Of a stretch of 64,000 bases of DNA, positions 24,801-36,852 are shown in pieces. The stretch lies in NCBI RefSeq assembly GCF_002078875.1, contig NC_034409.1, positions 105,386,990 through 105,450,989 of the forward strand. Direction: 5' to 3'. The first letter of the stretch is position 1. Each line of letters opens with the position of its first letter. Source of the stretch: Numida meleagris (Eukaryota; Chordata; Aves; Galliformes; Numididae). A program made the translations under genes and the position numbers. Under the pieces are notes generated by a model that was given only the letters and a program-made list of their open reading frames with translations, had not been told where the DNA came from and searched no databases.

Positions 24801-27800
24801 TTTTCTTATCTTTTTCTCAGAAGATTTATGTGGTATTTTATCATCTCTGAAGTGCTCTCCTTCTTGTTGATGGGGGAAGCTTCTCGGGCCACTGGCTCTT
24901 GACTGTCTGTAAGATTTTTTCCCTGTTACCTAACCGTTGTGATGCACTCTGCAGTAAAATGTGTTCAGAAGTTCGTCTGTACTTTATGACACAATTCATT
25001 GCAAAGAAAGCAGGAGGAGGAGCATGAACTTGCACACTAATGTATGGATATATAAAATTCCTAGGATCTAAGTAAGGACTTAAATCTTTGATTCTCTATG
25101 AAACTTTGTGTGCTAGGTAGTATATTCAATTCTCCCAGCTCACTGCTGCTGTAGTTTGCAGTATGGTTCTTACTTCAGTGGAAGACATTTGTTTTTTTCC
25201 CCTGCGTGGATTCTTGCTTTTGTGCCATACAATTGCTCTCTGTTTCCCATTTCAGACTTACTGCTGAACCATGAGGAATCCAAATAATATTAAAAAGGAA
25301 GCACTCACTTGTAAGATGAAGACAGCCTGATCTTGTGCACCTTCCATGCTCGTGATTCCTTGTCAGTCTTGTGAGAGAATGACAGTAGCTTACTGTACAC
25401 AACCAACGCCCAGTTTCCTCCCAGTTGTACCATATTCTGGAAACCGGTCATTAAAATTGATTTCCTTAACTGCTGGGAATGTGCTGACTGAAGACAGGCA
25501 AATATTGAAGAAGTCTTAAGTAATCATTTATCATAGCGTCTGCTCATTTAGGAATCAAACTTTCCAATGCTAAATAGTGAAATACTGCTCCTTGTCACTC
25601 TCATCCTCCCATTGTGTCTTTCTGCCTCTGTTACTTATAAGTTAGGATGCTGTGTTTTGGGACTCTTGGATTCTGTTTCTAAGTCTGTCCCTCATTTGAT
25701 ATGTGAACATAGGAAAATTGTACCATTTTACAAAGGAATTGCTCAGTCACAAAATGTCTCTGTACACAGTACTGTAGGCCAAAGCACGGCTTTATGCTCA
25801 GATGGCAGATGAACTCCTCACATTCAGCTTTGTCAGGCAGGTAGTCTACGTAGGTTCAAGCTGTCAACAAATCCCATCTGCTCTGCCAGCCGGTGACTCT
25901 TGCAGCCACGCAGGAGGGACACCAGCTCTCTTATTTGCCCAATGTCAGGCTTGTATGTGACAAAGTTGGGAAGGCAGATGGGATATGCTGCAGATAGCTG
26001 GGTTAAGCAAAGCATGGTGAAGCACATCCACTCAGCAGGGATGCAGTTTGGGTGTCCTGCCCCAGTGTGGGGAAGAGCTGGAGTTTACCTCTAAGGCAAG
26101 AGCTTTACCCTTAATTTGTCCCTGAATAGAATTTGTAGATAAAATCATTTATAAGTACTTTACCGATTTAGTTTATAGATTAGCCCTAAAGCCACCCTTA
26201 AGCAACCACAGGGATGGCATTCTGCTGCTTTGTGAAAATACACCACATGCAGTTGTATGAACAACTCCCAAAACAGGCAGTACCATGACAAGTGATTATG
26301 TGGATGCTCATCATATAATACATATTATCTCTGCATATTTTAAGTAGAGTGTTTTTAAAAAAATAACTTGCAAACTTTGTGATTTACAACTGACACTTTC
26401 AGGTGAAAAAGGTCAAAGAAAAAACATATTGTTTTCACCTTCCCTGGACAAGTTTGCAAACAATCGCATATGTCTAAGGGATTTTTTGTGCCAGATGCAG
26501 TGATACTGAATGATACAATATTTCATAAATAAACTGTCACTTATTTAGAATCTTTATTTAGAGGCGCTAAAGCAGAGACTTCTCCCTTCCTAGTGGAACA
26601 TGCACTGAAAGAAAAATGTAAGCACTCTATCCCATGGAACAATTTCCATTCTCAGCTTTAGTTACAATTAAAGTCCTGCAGCCAGCCACCCTGGCTTGGT
26701 TACTCCTAATGGTTTTAGAAGGAAACCTGCCTGAATATCCCAGAGCAGAGCTGTGCCCTGAACATGGCTAATTGCAATTTAGCAGTAGCTGGAGTGAGTA
26801 TCTTGCAAGTGGGGCTTCAGTTCACTCTGTGTTTGCTTATCTTCAGAACTGGAGAGAACAAAACAAAATGAAGCATTTGTTTTTAAAAACCTGTACTTAA
26901 ATACATGTGTATAATACTCAGTGGTATTTGTAGAGCTCATGTATATAATGGATATCACAGCTGGAATGAGAATTTTGAAGGTATTTATGGAATCTATGCC
27001 CCAAACCATTTTCTATATATTCATAGACCAATCTGCTTGATATATGACTAAAAAACTATTAAAAACAGTTTTAAAGAAGTAAACTGAATGATGATTGTAA
27101 ACAAAATAAACTGTATTAGCTCTACTAAACATTGAGCTTGCTGTTTTCACAACATGAATTGTGGAAGACTTCATGCACAGCCTGCTTTTTTCGTTAATTA
27201 CTTTTTGCATATAACATGAGAGCTACTCATGAGTCAATCGCTCGCAGGGTTGCCTTTAATGTAAACAGAGCTCTAGCAATTGAATTGGTACACATTGCTG
27301 CAATGTTTTACCATTTCCTTTCCAACCTCTCAGCTTTGTATTCCTCTTTCTGTGTAGAAGAGGCTTTATAGAAGTCTCCAAGTCCCTCTTGTGCTGAAAA
27401 GCCTCTGCATTCTGCATTGTGGAAAGACAAAACACTGCAATACGGGTTGTTACATTAGAAAAGAGGTACTTTCACTTCCACTGTTGTCAAAACTCTTGTG
27501 AGTTACACTCAGTAGAACAGGTTTAGCTCTAGCCTGGGTTTGAAACATTTAAACCGTTGCATGCCATCTGAATGGGTCAGTCTTGCAATGTAATATGTGG
27601 GAAAAGTGATGCTTTTCCTCATATGGGGTGAACCAGTGAAAGAAAGAATGTTCATTTAAAAAGCACACTCTTGAGTGATATCCTCTCTGCTCATACAAAA
27701 ATACTTCTAGTCAGTTTTCTATGTAATTTAGAACCATTTTCTATTTAAATACCTGCTGATGTAGCAAGTTGGGTTATTATATTATCCTGCCGGACACGGT

Positions 27801-29179
27801 GCTAGAGCAACAAGTTTGTGTACTCTCTCAGTAGGTTTTTTTTGGAGCAGTGGATTGGAGAGGTGTAAACATGTGTTCGGTTTTGAGCATTATTCATAAT
27901 TACAGTAAGTGACAAGAAAAATTAGAGAGTATGCAGATGGAAAGTAAATGGTTCAATAGTTATATATGACACATATCAAAGATTTTTTTCACTTGGGATT
28001 TCAGTATTTGGGTTTGATTTAGTTTGTGTAATTATCTCAGACACTTCTGAGATCATATATCTCTTGGGTTGGACAGAATTAGAAATACCAGCTGTGATTT
28101 TGTGCTCATTTGCACATGCACAACCTACACAGTGTTGTTCCTAGTGATAAAAACCTAATAGTTGTTTTATAGAACTACTGGTGAGATGAGCCAACATTTT
28201 TGATGGCTGTCATTTTTCCTGGATTAACAGCCAAGTCCTCCAGCCCTTTGTTGCAGTTGAGGAATTAAGGGAAATAAGGATCTGCATCCCACTGAAAACC
28301 CTAATTCCTGCTAACACCTCAGCTTTAGTGGTAAATAGCATTTGTAGTCAAGTTTAAATTCATTTCACTGGATGTGATTGTATGAACCATAACAAAGGGA
28401 TAAAAAAATATAGACATTTTCTCTAATCTATTTGTCAAGTAAAAATGAATCTTAAATATTAAATGTCAGAAAAAAAGAAAAAAATGAATTAGTTATCTAT
28501 GCTGATATTGTAGGATAGAAGACAACATAGTTCATTTGCTTAATAGGTAACATCTCTGCCTTGATTTTTATTCACTTATGAGGATTGTATCAGATACCTT
28601 TGGTCTGTGAATGCCATGAAGAGATTTTAAGAATTAGAAAGACCACTGAAAAACGTAATATTGCTTCTTTCATACCTTTTATCAGGTAATCTTTCTTGAG
28701 TTTTAAATGTTTAATTAAATACTGTATTCCAAATAATAATAGTTAAAAAATCTCCATGTGAATAGGAGGCATGATATTATATTTTTTTCAAGCACGAGTA
28801 GTCATCCTTCTGACAAAAACAAGAGTGTTATATCTGTTGTGAACTTATTTATCCATCATTCATAAGACTCTTTTTCGCCAGACTGAAATATCCTTTATCA
28901 TCTGCTGTTTTCTCACTTTAAAAATATTTAGAAACAATCTTTGGGTCAGTTTGCTATCTTCTACTTAATAACTGCAACTTTTTGTCGAGTTCCTGTCTTT
29001 CAAACTATACAGTGCTTTCTCCAGATGTTTGTAATATTTATTCTTCCCATAGTTCTCTCCAGTTTTTCATTTATTCTGCAATGTGGACAAGAGTGTCACA
29101 ACAAACCCGAATCATTATTACCAATGTGACAAAATAATCTTTTTTGCTATTTCTTCTCCGTATGGCAACACAAACATCA
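21879..29179. other. Non-coding DNA, no supported gene
   Basis: About 7.3 kb, mostly AT-rich, without recognisable repeats. It contains a pyrimidine-rich stretch near 22970-23050, short AT palindromes near 22390 and 26310, and a stop-free minus-strand stretch at about 26084-25833 discussed as a weak finding. No RNA genes seen. Confidence 0.5.
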
Positions 29180-29220
29180 TGCTAACCTTTTTTTTTTTTT
29201 TTTTTTTTTTTTTCCTGCAG
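29180..29220 (+). other. Branchpoint + poly-T + CAG: strong 3' splice-site look-alike
   Basis: TGCTAAC (29180-29186), an excellent branchpoint match, is followed by 26 T residues (29188-29213) and CCTGCAG ending at 29220. The branch A to AG distance is 35 nt, which is ideal. The long T run is also simply a homopolymer microsatellite prone to length error. Bases after 29220 hold a 50-codon open frame in one phase but no obvious donor; an AATAAA at 30083-30088 would allow a terminal exon. Confidence 0.3.
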
Positions 29221-31756
29221 AACTGGTGTGGGAATTTTTGGGCTGTGTGACTCCTCTGTCCTTGAGTCCATTCAAGAAGCTCTGTCAGTCAAAACAACAT
29301 CCATTCTGAATGTCAGACAAGTTTTACTAGCTGAATACCACAAGTTCTGCTCCTATAACTTTGTTTTCTTTGCCTGAATTATACTTGAATAGGTTCAGCT
29401 TAACCAGCATTTCAAATTGCTTTGTATAACTGATCAGTCCTCAATATTATTTAACAATACTTGTGTCCTATACACGTTTCATAAGTAGTAATTTTATTTC
29501 TCCCACTCTCAGTACATCAGTGAGAGCTGAGCATGCCAAAAAATCATAGGCTATGAAGAGCATGAATTGTAGTGATTCTTTGTAATACTTTACAATACTT
29601 TGTGATTTCCCTCTGCTGATTTTCCAGCTTTTACATTTCAGAGTTTTTTTCTGAAATCAGCAATGGAATGGAAAGTGCATTTCACAAGAAAAGGGTGATT
29701 TTATTTCATTCCAAATCCATCATTTATATATCCACTGAATTCTAGCAGTATGCCATCTGGTAAGGAGACAACAGGGGTGAATGACATGTAATGCAATTAC
29801 GGTGTGAAAACATGGCCGTTTCTGTTATTCATTAGATTGTATTGCTAAAATGCTTACTAAAGATTAGATTGTAAACTAATAATTCTTTTCAATATGCCTA
29901 TAAAACTACCTCCTCCTATTTTACACAATGCACATCTCTTAAGAATGTAATTCATTACTCATTTAAACCGTAAAAGTTTAACCAAAAGAGAGTGTTTTGA
30001 GTGCAGTTCCTGAAATCTGGCTTCCTACCCTCCTTCCTTGTCTTCATCCTTTCCTCCCACTCACTTCATGGTTCTACATTTTAATAAATTCATTTTAATG
30101 ATGCACCTGCAGAATAGGATCCCTGACGCATGACACTGCGTAAAGTATACATAGTATTATTTTATATGGAATTAGCAAAATTCATAACTGAAAAGGTATT
30201 TTTGAAGGTATTGATCAAAACATCTTGGGCTTCATGTTGCTCATGATGGCTGCTGCAATTTTCAGTGTTATCTACTGCTCCATATCCTTCAGTAATCAAA
30301 AGATTAATGTACATAGATACTCATACAGCGTATGCTGGGTACACTTGTTATCTTGGTCTTTACTCTGTAAAATATGTCTTGTGAGATTTTTCTGTTGTTA
30401 CTTTAAAAATAATTTCCCCTGGAATCTGGAAGCCTGTGTTTGTAATGAATTTGCTTTAGCTAGTTTTGGACAGACAGTGAATAGTTACAAATAGCTATAT
30501 ACTTAACCCTCATTTAAACTGTTTTTGTGACATGAGGCAGTACAATTATTCCTAAAAAATGTATTTGTCAGTTTTTGTCTCATCCATTAGGTGTCTTTCA
30601 TCATCAAATACTGGCTGAAAGTCAACCAAAGCACTATGGCTATTGCTCAGTAGCATCTTCAACAGCATCATTATGCAAAACATTCAAAGCATACTACCTA
30701 CCACTCTGACAGCGTGCATGTATATGCTTGCATCTCACAAAAGTGACTAGCTAGGTCACCAAAATGACCTAAATGTGGGACATCAATACATTTCCATTTA
30801 GTTATCCAATTTGAGCAGAGCTATTTATAGGCTAAGCACATGACAGTTATGTAAATCTAAGTTTAGCAAAGAAGCTAGACAACCAACATATTAATGGACT
30901 TAGTCATTTTTCCCCATGTATGTTCAAAATAAGCTTACCTCCAGATAAATACAATAGGAAAGTCCTGAACTCCACTTTCCATAGCTATGCAAAACTATGA
31001 TGGAAATTGTATTTGTACTACCAAAAAAAGAGAAAAAAACCTTAATTTCTGTGTACATATTTTATTCGGCTAATGTGAAGAAGAGTTACTTTTAATGAAT
31101 TAGACCTTCACCATGGAGGGACCTTATGTAGCGATAAATAACACAACTCTAAATATTTTGTAGAGGGGCTCATGGTGTACCCATTAATATCTTTTCCATT
31201 TGTGAGGGAGCAGATTGCCTCCCTAAAAGAGACTGGAATTGTACACATCAGTTTGTGCTTTCATGTATGAGGCTCATGATTAAGATTCTGATAGAAAATC
31301 TGTTTGAATTTCCTTGCTTCTGTCAGCTACTGAGAACAGAGCCATTGGATTTAATTGAAAAGCAAAGAATTGGAAAGAATATCAAGAGGGATTTTTGGTA
31401 GTTAAGTAATTAATTACATCAAATTAAAGTTCAGTTGTAGATATCTGTGTGTAAGGAAATTAGTGGCGAGGAAACATGAGGTATATGCCTTAGGTCTCAT
31501 GAGCTGTGTGAATCTGGATACTAGGCTGATGACCTACTTTGATTTCAATAATATTTTAATAATATTTTGCAAGTATTTTAATAATATGTTGGAAATGATT
31601 AAGAGGGGTCTTGTTTTCTCTTGTTTTGTGTAGAAGATGGATTTTTTGTTTATTTCTTATGTTTTTATTTTATTTTATTTTGTAGGCAGACACTGACTGA
31701 CGTAAGAGTTTACTGAAATGACAGTCAGTTTTAATTCATAAACAGGAACACTTAGA
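29221..31756. other. Non-coding DNA, no supported gene
   Basis: AT-rich single-copy DNA. It contains a local tandem AT repeat near 31540-31590 (TTTTAATAATAT units) and a short (TTTTA)n at about 31660-31685. No coding frame above chance. Confidence 0.5.
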
Positions 31757-32005
31757 GAAGGGTGCCCAGGGCCATGTACGCTTGGCTTTTGAAGGCCTCC
31801 AGAAAAAAGACTCTACAACCTCTCTGGGCAACCTGTGTCAGTACTCCACCATCCACACAGTAAAGAAATGCTTGCTGATGTTTAGATGGAACCTCACGTA
31901 CTCCAGTTTGTGCCCATTGCCTCTTGTCCTGGCATTTAACACCTCTGAAAATAGCATGGTTCCATCTTCATTGTATTGTTCCTTCAGGATTCTGGAAGCC
32001 TAATT
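31757..32005 (-). repeat. Old CR1 LINE fragment, reverse orientation
   Basis: The plus strand reads as the complement of the CR1 ORF2 tail: recognisable phrases include CTCTCTGGGCAACCTGTGTC, the CACAGTAAAGAAATGCTTGC stretch and TTGTGCCCATTGCCTCTTGTC. Divergence is much higher than in the copies at 18.0 or 35.6 kb, and the 3' UTR with its octamers is lost, so this is an old copy of a different CR1 subfamily. No open frame remains in the sense direction. Confidence 0.8.
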
Positions 32006-34486
32006 GAAGTTGCCTATTTGGAATTGTCTGCAAGGGATGCTTTCAGCAGGTTGTATTCTGCTTCCATAGTTGGTCCTTTTCCTACAGATTAAATTCATAT
32101 TCTCAAGTGAGGGACATCTCTTTTGAAGCAGAGTAAATGACAATTGTATTATGAATTTCAGGGTAAATGAATTATTGATTTTGGCTCTTCTGTATTGAAA
32201 TCTGCAAATACTATACTTCTGCACTTCTTTCAGAGAACAGAGAACCAATGAACAGGAAATAGCGGATCTGAATATATACCATGAGTTATAAATGCCCGTT
32301 TAAAGAAAATTTCCATATGCTTTTGAATATGGCTAGGAAAACAAGAATGCATACTGATTTTCTCCATAGGACAGGGACTGCAGAAAGTGGAAGGGAACTT
32401 TCTTAGAAATAAAAATAGAATGCTTCTACCGGTAAATAAAATCTATGGATCCATGAGCTTTTTTTCTTTTTTCTTTCCCTCATTAAGAGTGGAGGCCTAT
32501 GCAAGGTCTTTTTTTAATGCAGAAGGTACTGAGGTGAGAATCTAAAAAGTACTTGGTATTTATGCTATAAATGACTTGATCTGCCAAGGGTAATGCTCTT
32601 CAGTAAGAAAAGGTTGAATCTTTCTAAAAACAGAGGTCTCATTTAAATAGAATTTACTTGGCTATATCTCACAAGTATGAAGTGGCTCTTGACTTGAAGC
32701 ACTTACCTCTCTGATCCACATGCTTAAATCATTTAAACTGCCTTATGTCCACTGACTTCAAAGCTGAAAACTTGGCTCTCTGAATGCGTTATGTTACTGT
32801 TGCAGCTAAACTATCAGAAAATAGAAATAGAAGTGAAGTTTCACTCAAAAAGTCTTATGTTTGTTTAAATTCTGCTAAGGTTTTCTAGTCATAAATATTG
32901 CTGGCCTCACAAATGAGTTGTGTAGGTGTAGGATTTATATGAGTCCATGCTACCGACAGAATAATTGAAGACAGTGTATTTTTAAAACTTCATTTCACTA
33001 AGCCTAAATGAAAGATACATACTAGAATTCATTATCTTGGCTACTTAGAGTTTTTTTCCCACTATTGATATGAATGTCTCGAAAGGTTTATATGGAAATT
33101 CTTGTCTTTCAGCTTCATCAAGGAATACCATTATTTTGATTTTTTTTTTGGATACATAGGTCCCAAGCCCATACCCTCACCTGTTTTTTTTTAATGGTTT
33201 TCTTTCTTTTTTTCCTTTTCTTTGTTTTGTTTTCCTCTTCAGAGTGCATAAAGCATTGTGTGCAAACCCCCAACATTTCCATTCTTCCCCAGCAGCTGTC
33301 ACTTTGAGGGACCGCTTGAACATAGTTTCAACCTTTTCCCCTCTTGCTGACTCAAGGTAAATCTGGCTGCTAATCTTAAGGCAGTCTGATGACCTGGAGA
33401 TATGGAGTCCTTTTTCTATGACAGTTGAACCCAAACTGCCAACTTACTTTAGAGCACCATTCAAAGAACAAGCATTAACTTAAAGTCTCTGTTGATCTGG
33501 GAACAATGTTGTACATTGCTGGCACAGCTGCAAAGTATTTTCACACTGGTTACCTGACTCACCCTGTCCCTTTACATTTTCATGGATGGATTTTGCCATG
33601 AATTTTAAAGGGATGATTTTTCACTCAGTATTTCAGAAAATTACTTTATTTAGAAACAATAAATAAGCCAGATGAAGAACAAAGATAAAGTTGCTGTGCA
33701 GAATTCATCACTACTTCTGTACCTCTTAACAGATTTTGATGAGTAGAGCTAAGAATATGTTTACTTAACGTGAGCTCTAAGTCAATTCAGATATGAATGC
33801 TGAGATATTAAGCACAGTCTGATCCCTTGTGAGCTGTGGAGTTTTGATAGCTGACTCAGGGTTTAGACTATTAAGCATCAGCAAAAGCCTAATATTTACA
33901 GTGAAGCTGACATGAAAAGGCTCTTGTTTGCCTCCAGTTGGAGATTTCATCAGCTTGGTATTTAAATGTTTGGAACGCACAGGTACTAAGGACTGAGACA
34001 AGAAAAATAATTCATTATGGCTTCAGTTTTAGAACCCTTTTCTACCTTCAATCACAGTGAACACTGTTTTTTATAGAAAAATCAAGAGATTTCAAAATAT
34101 ATATTCTGAGGTCTGCTAGGTGAAGGTATTCAATGTAACTACAGCATGATCTAGAGTATGTGGAAGCATAGAGAATAAAAGGCCCCCTTTTATTTAGGAG
34201 AATGCTCTGTGTGTTCAAATTGTGACCAAGTAGGTAAAGATGTCAGGTACCAGTTATTTTGTGCATCAGATTTCTTAAATCTGTGGTTAGATGCTGACAT
34301 TGTCTTGTTGTGCAACATGTGCACATAAGGGAGCAGAAACCAGCTAACTAGGCACATCATAAGGCATGGTATAGTGCCAAAGAAGTCTGAAATCTGGAAA
34401 ACTCCAAAGCACTCAAAGGCTTTCTTGTAAAATGTGATTCCAAGTGGTAATGGAGACACAAGAGAAAAAGCAAGAGAATGAGCACA
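32006..34486. other. Non-coding DNA, no gene seen
   Basis: AT-rich single-copy DNA with a T-rich run at about 33185-33235. No frame, repeat or RNA gene that I can support. Confidence 0.5.
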
Positions 34487-34622
34487 GACTGGAGGTGTTA
34501 AAGGATCATGTAGATGTGGCACTGAGGGATGTGGTCAGTGGGCATGGTGGGGATACGCTGATGATTGGACTAGCTGATCTTAGAGGTTTTTTCTAACCTT
34601 AGTGATTCTATGATCTTATGAT
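34487..34622 (+). repeat. CR1 LINE tail, short and diverged
   Basis: About 135 bp of the CR1 3' end: the last ORF2 codons (GGAGGTGTTAAAGGATCATG, GCACTGAGGGATGTGGT), the 3' UTR stretch GATTGGACTAGCTGATCTTA and a decayed octamer tail (GATTCTATGATCTTATGAT). It is heavily truncated and has several substitutions relative to the copies at 308 and 18010. Confidence 0.85.
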
Positions 34623-35647
34623 ACAGGACAGAATAAATATTTAGGAGGTAGCACAGTGAATAAAGTGTTGGAGAATGTAGAAGGGATTGCCTTGGGGAGT
34701 AAGGGAGTATGTTGGCCAAAGAGAAAGAGAACAGTGAGCTCCATGATGGAAACAAATGCTTGCTGGAGTGGTTTAATAGGTTACTGCTGTGCTTGGGAGG
34801 TGAAAGAAGGTTGTGGGAACAAGCATACAGTCCCTGAGCAACACGTAAGGATCAGGGACTGCAATTTTATAAGGTGATGTAGATAATGATAATATAAACG
34901 ATTCCTGGTAATTTTCCAAAGAGCTGTGGTCTTAGAACACAGAAGGATGATTGTTTCTTTGGTTTTGAAATTTCTTCAGCGAGAATCAAAGCAATTATTT
35001 TATCTAAAAGTCATGTAAGCACTCAGGGTGGAATTTCCCTTACCTACCTTTAAACCAAACCAATATAGACATCTGCATCTTTACCAGTCACTTGGGACTT
35101 CCTGTAGTCAGTGAAGATAGCTGGTTATTTACAGGAATGGATTCTGTAGAAATTTATTTGAGATAAATATTTCATAGAAGAATGACATCTTAGACATATT
35201 CTTTTCTGTCTAAACTCCACCTACCCCATTCACTTCATGTTGTTAAGTACCACATGTGTATTGATAATTGTTATTTGTCATTTCTCCTGCTTTAGTGAAG
35301 GCATTAGATTTGTAGTCTCAGATATAGAGATTGTTCTTGAGAATTTCTTCGCTCTTCCCTCAGGCAGAAATATTCTTGCAGCAGCTAGTAATGCCTTCAA
35401 ATTTGTAGATGGCTAAGACAATGGAAGAGAATGAGTGAAGAAGATTAAATTAAGGAGACTAGGAAACATATGCATGTTAAGCATTTGCTGAGGGTGACAA
35501 TAATTTATTCACTTCAAGACTGTAGAGATCTAATTCAAAGAATAAAGTGAAACAGTTTAAAGAACTGTTTATTTATTTATTTATTTCCCACGATGTAAGA
35601 ATATCAGAAGAGTTCTAGACAGAAGAACAGTTGCCATGCTTGAGCTT
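34623..35647. other. Non-coding DNA with short (TTTA)n
   Basis: Single-copy AT-rich DNA between two CR1 copies in opposite orientation. A short (TTTA)n microsatellite lies at about 35567-35586. No gene seen. Confidence 0.5.
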
Positions 35648-36852
35648 AGAATCATATAATTACCAATGTTGAAAAAGATCATCTAGTCCAACCATCCACC
35701 TATCACAAATATTGCCCACCTGAACCATGTTCCTTAGTACCACATCTATGCATTTCTTGAACACCTCCAGGGACCGTGATTCCACTACCTCCCTGGGCAG
35801 CCTGTTCCACCGCCTGACCATTCTTTCTGAGAAGAAATTTCTCCTAATATCCGACCTGAACCTCCTCTGGCACAACTTGAGGCCATTCCCTCTAGTCCCA
35901 TTGCTAGTCACGCAGGAGAGAGGCTGACACCCACCTCTCCACAGCCTCCTTTTAGGTGGTTATAGAGGGCAATAAGGTCTCTCCTGAGCCTCCTCTTCTC
36001 CAGACTGAGCAACCCCAGTTCCCTCAGATGCTATTCTTAAGATTTGTGCTCCAGATCCCTCACCAGCTTCGTTGCCCTTCTCTGGAAGGACCTCAATGTC
36101 CTTCTTGTAGTTAGGGGACTGGACAAAATACACAAGGTGTGGCCTCACCAGAGCTGAGTACAGGGGGACAATCACCTCCCTGCTCCTGCAGGCTACACTA
36201 TCTCTTTTATTTAAGCCTGGATGCCCTTGGCCTTCTTGGCTACCCGGGCATGCTGCTAGCTCATGTTTAGCTGAATATCAACCAGCACCCCCAGGTCCAT
36301 TTCTTCCACTCAGACTTCCAGCCACTCTGCTCCAAGCCTGTAGCATTGCCTAGGGTTGTTGTGGCCAAAGTGCAGGGCCCAGCATTTAGTCTTGTTAAAC
36401 TTCATCCTTTTGGCTTCAGCCCAGCTATCCAGACTGTCCAGACCACTCAAAAGGGCCTTCCTACCCTCAGACAGATTGACACTTCCTCTTAACTCGGTGT
36501 CATCTGCAAACTTTCTGAGGGTGCACTCAGTGCCCTCATTCAGGCCATCAGTAAAGATACTAAACAGGAAAGGCCCCAATACCAACTGCTTTGGAACACG
36601 ACTCATGACCAGCTACCTGCTGGATTTAACTCCATTCACCACCACTCTCTGAGCCCGGCCCTCCAGCCTGTTCTTTACCCAGCAAAGATTGTACCTGTCC
36701 AAGCCACAGGCTGCCAGCTTCTTCAGAAGAATACTGTAGGAGATAGTGTCAAAGGCTTTGCTGAAGTGTAGGAAGACTGTGTCAACAGCCTTCCCCTCAT
36801 CCACCAGGCAGGTCACTCAATCATAGTAGGAAACCAGGTTGGTCAAGTGGGA
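35648..36852 (-). repeat. CR1 LINE, 1.2 kb, reverse orientation, with RT remnant
   Basis: The longest CR1 copy in the window, in minus orientation with its 3' end at 35648 and a truncated 5' end near 36852. It covers the C-terminal half of ORF2, from within the reverse-transcriptase domain to the 3' UTR. The octamer tail is eroded (AGAATCATATAATTACC on the plus strand). Multiple stops and frameshifts break the frame, so it is dead. The region right of 36852 shows no further CR1 similarity. Confidence 0.95.
35660..36816 (-). pseudogene. Broken CR1 ORF2 reverse transcriptase fragment
   Basis: Remnant of the CR1 LINE reverse transcriptase, which copies CR1 RNA into DNA at the nicked target. Reading leftwards, 36816-36613 carries RT motif A (SKAFDTISYSILL); after an in-frame stop, 36606-36310 carries the catalytic motif C as FADDTE with the two aspartates intact, followed by [18 protein letters not shown] and the [11 protein letters not shown] region. 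Then come further stops and frameshifts; 36175-35960 and 35911-35660 are later pieces of the C-terminal region ([16 protein letters not shown]). The endonuclease domain and the N-terminal half of the RT are missing through 5' truncation. Known family biology; no activity expected. Confidence 0.93.
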
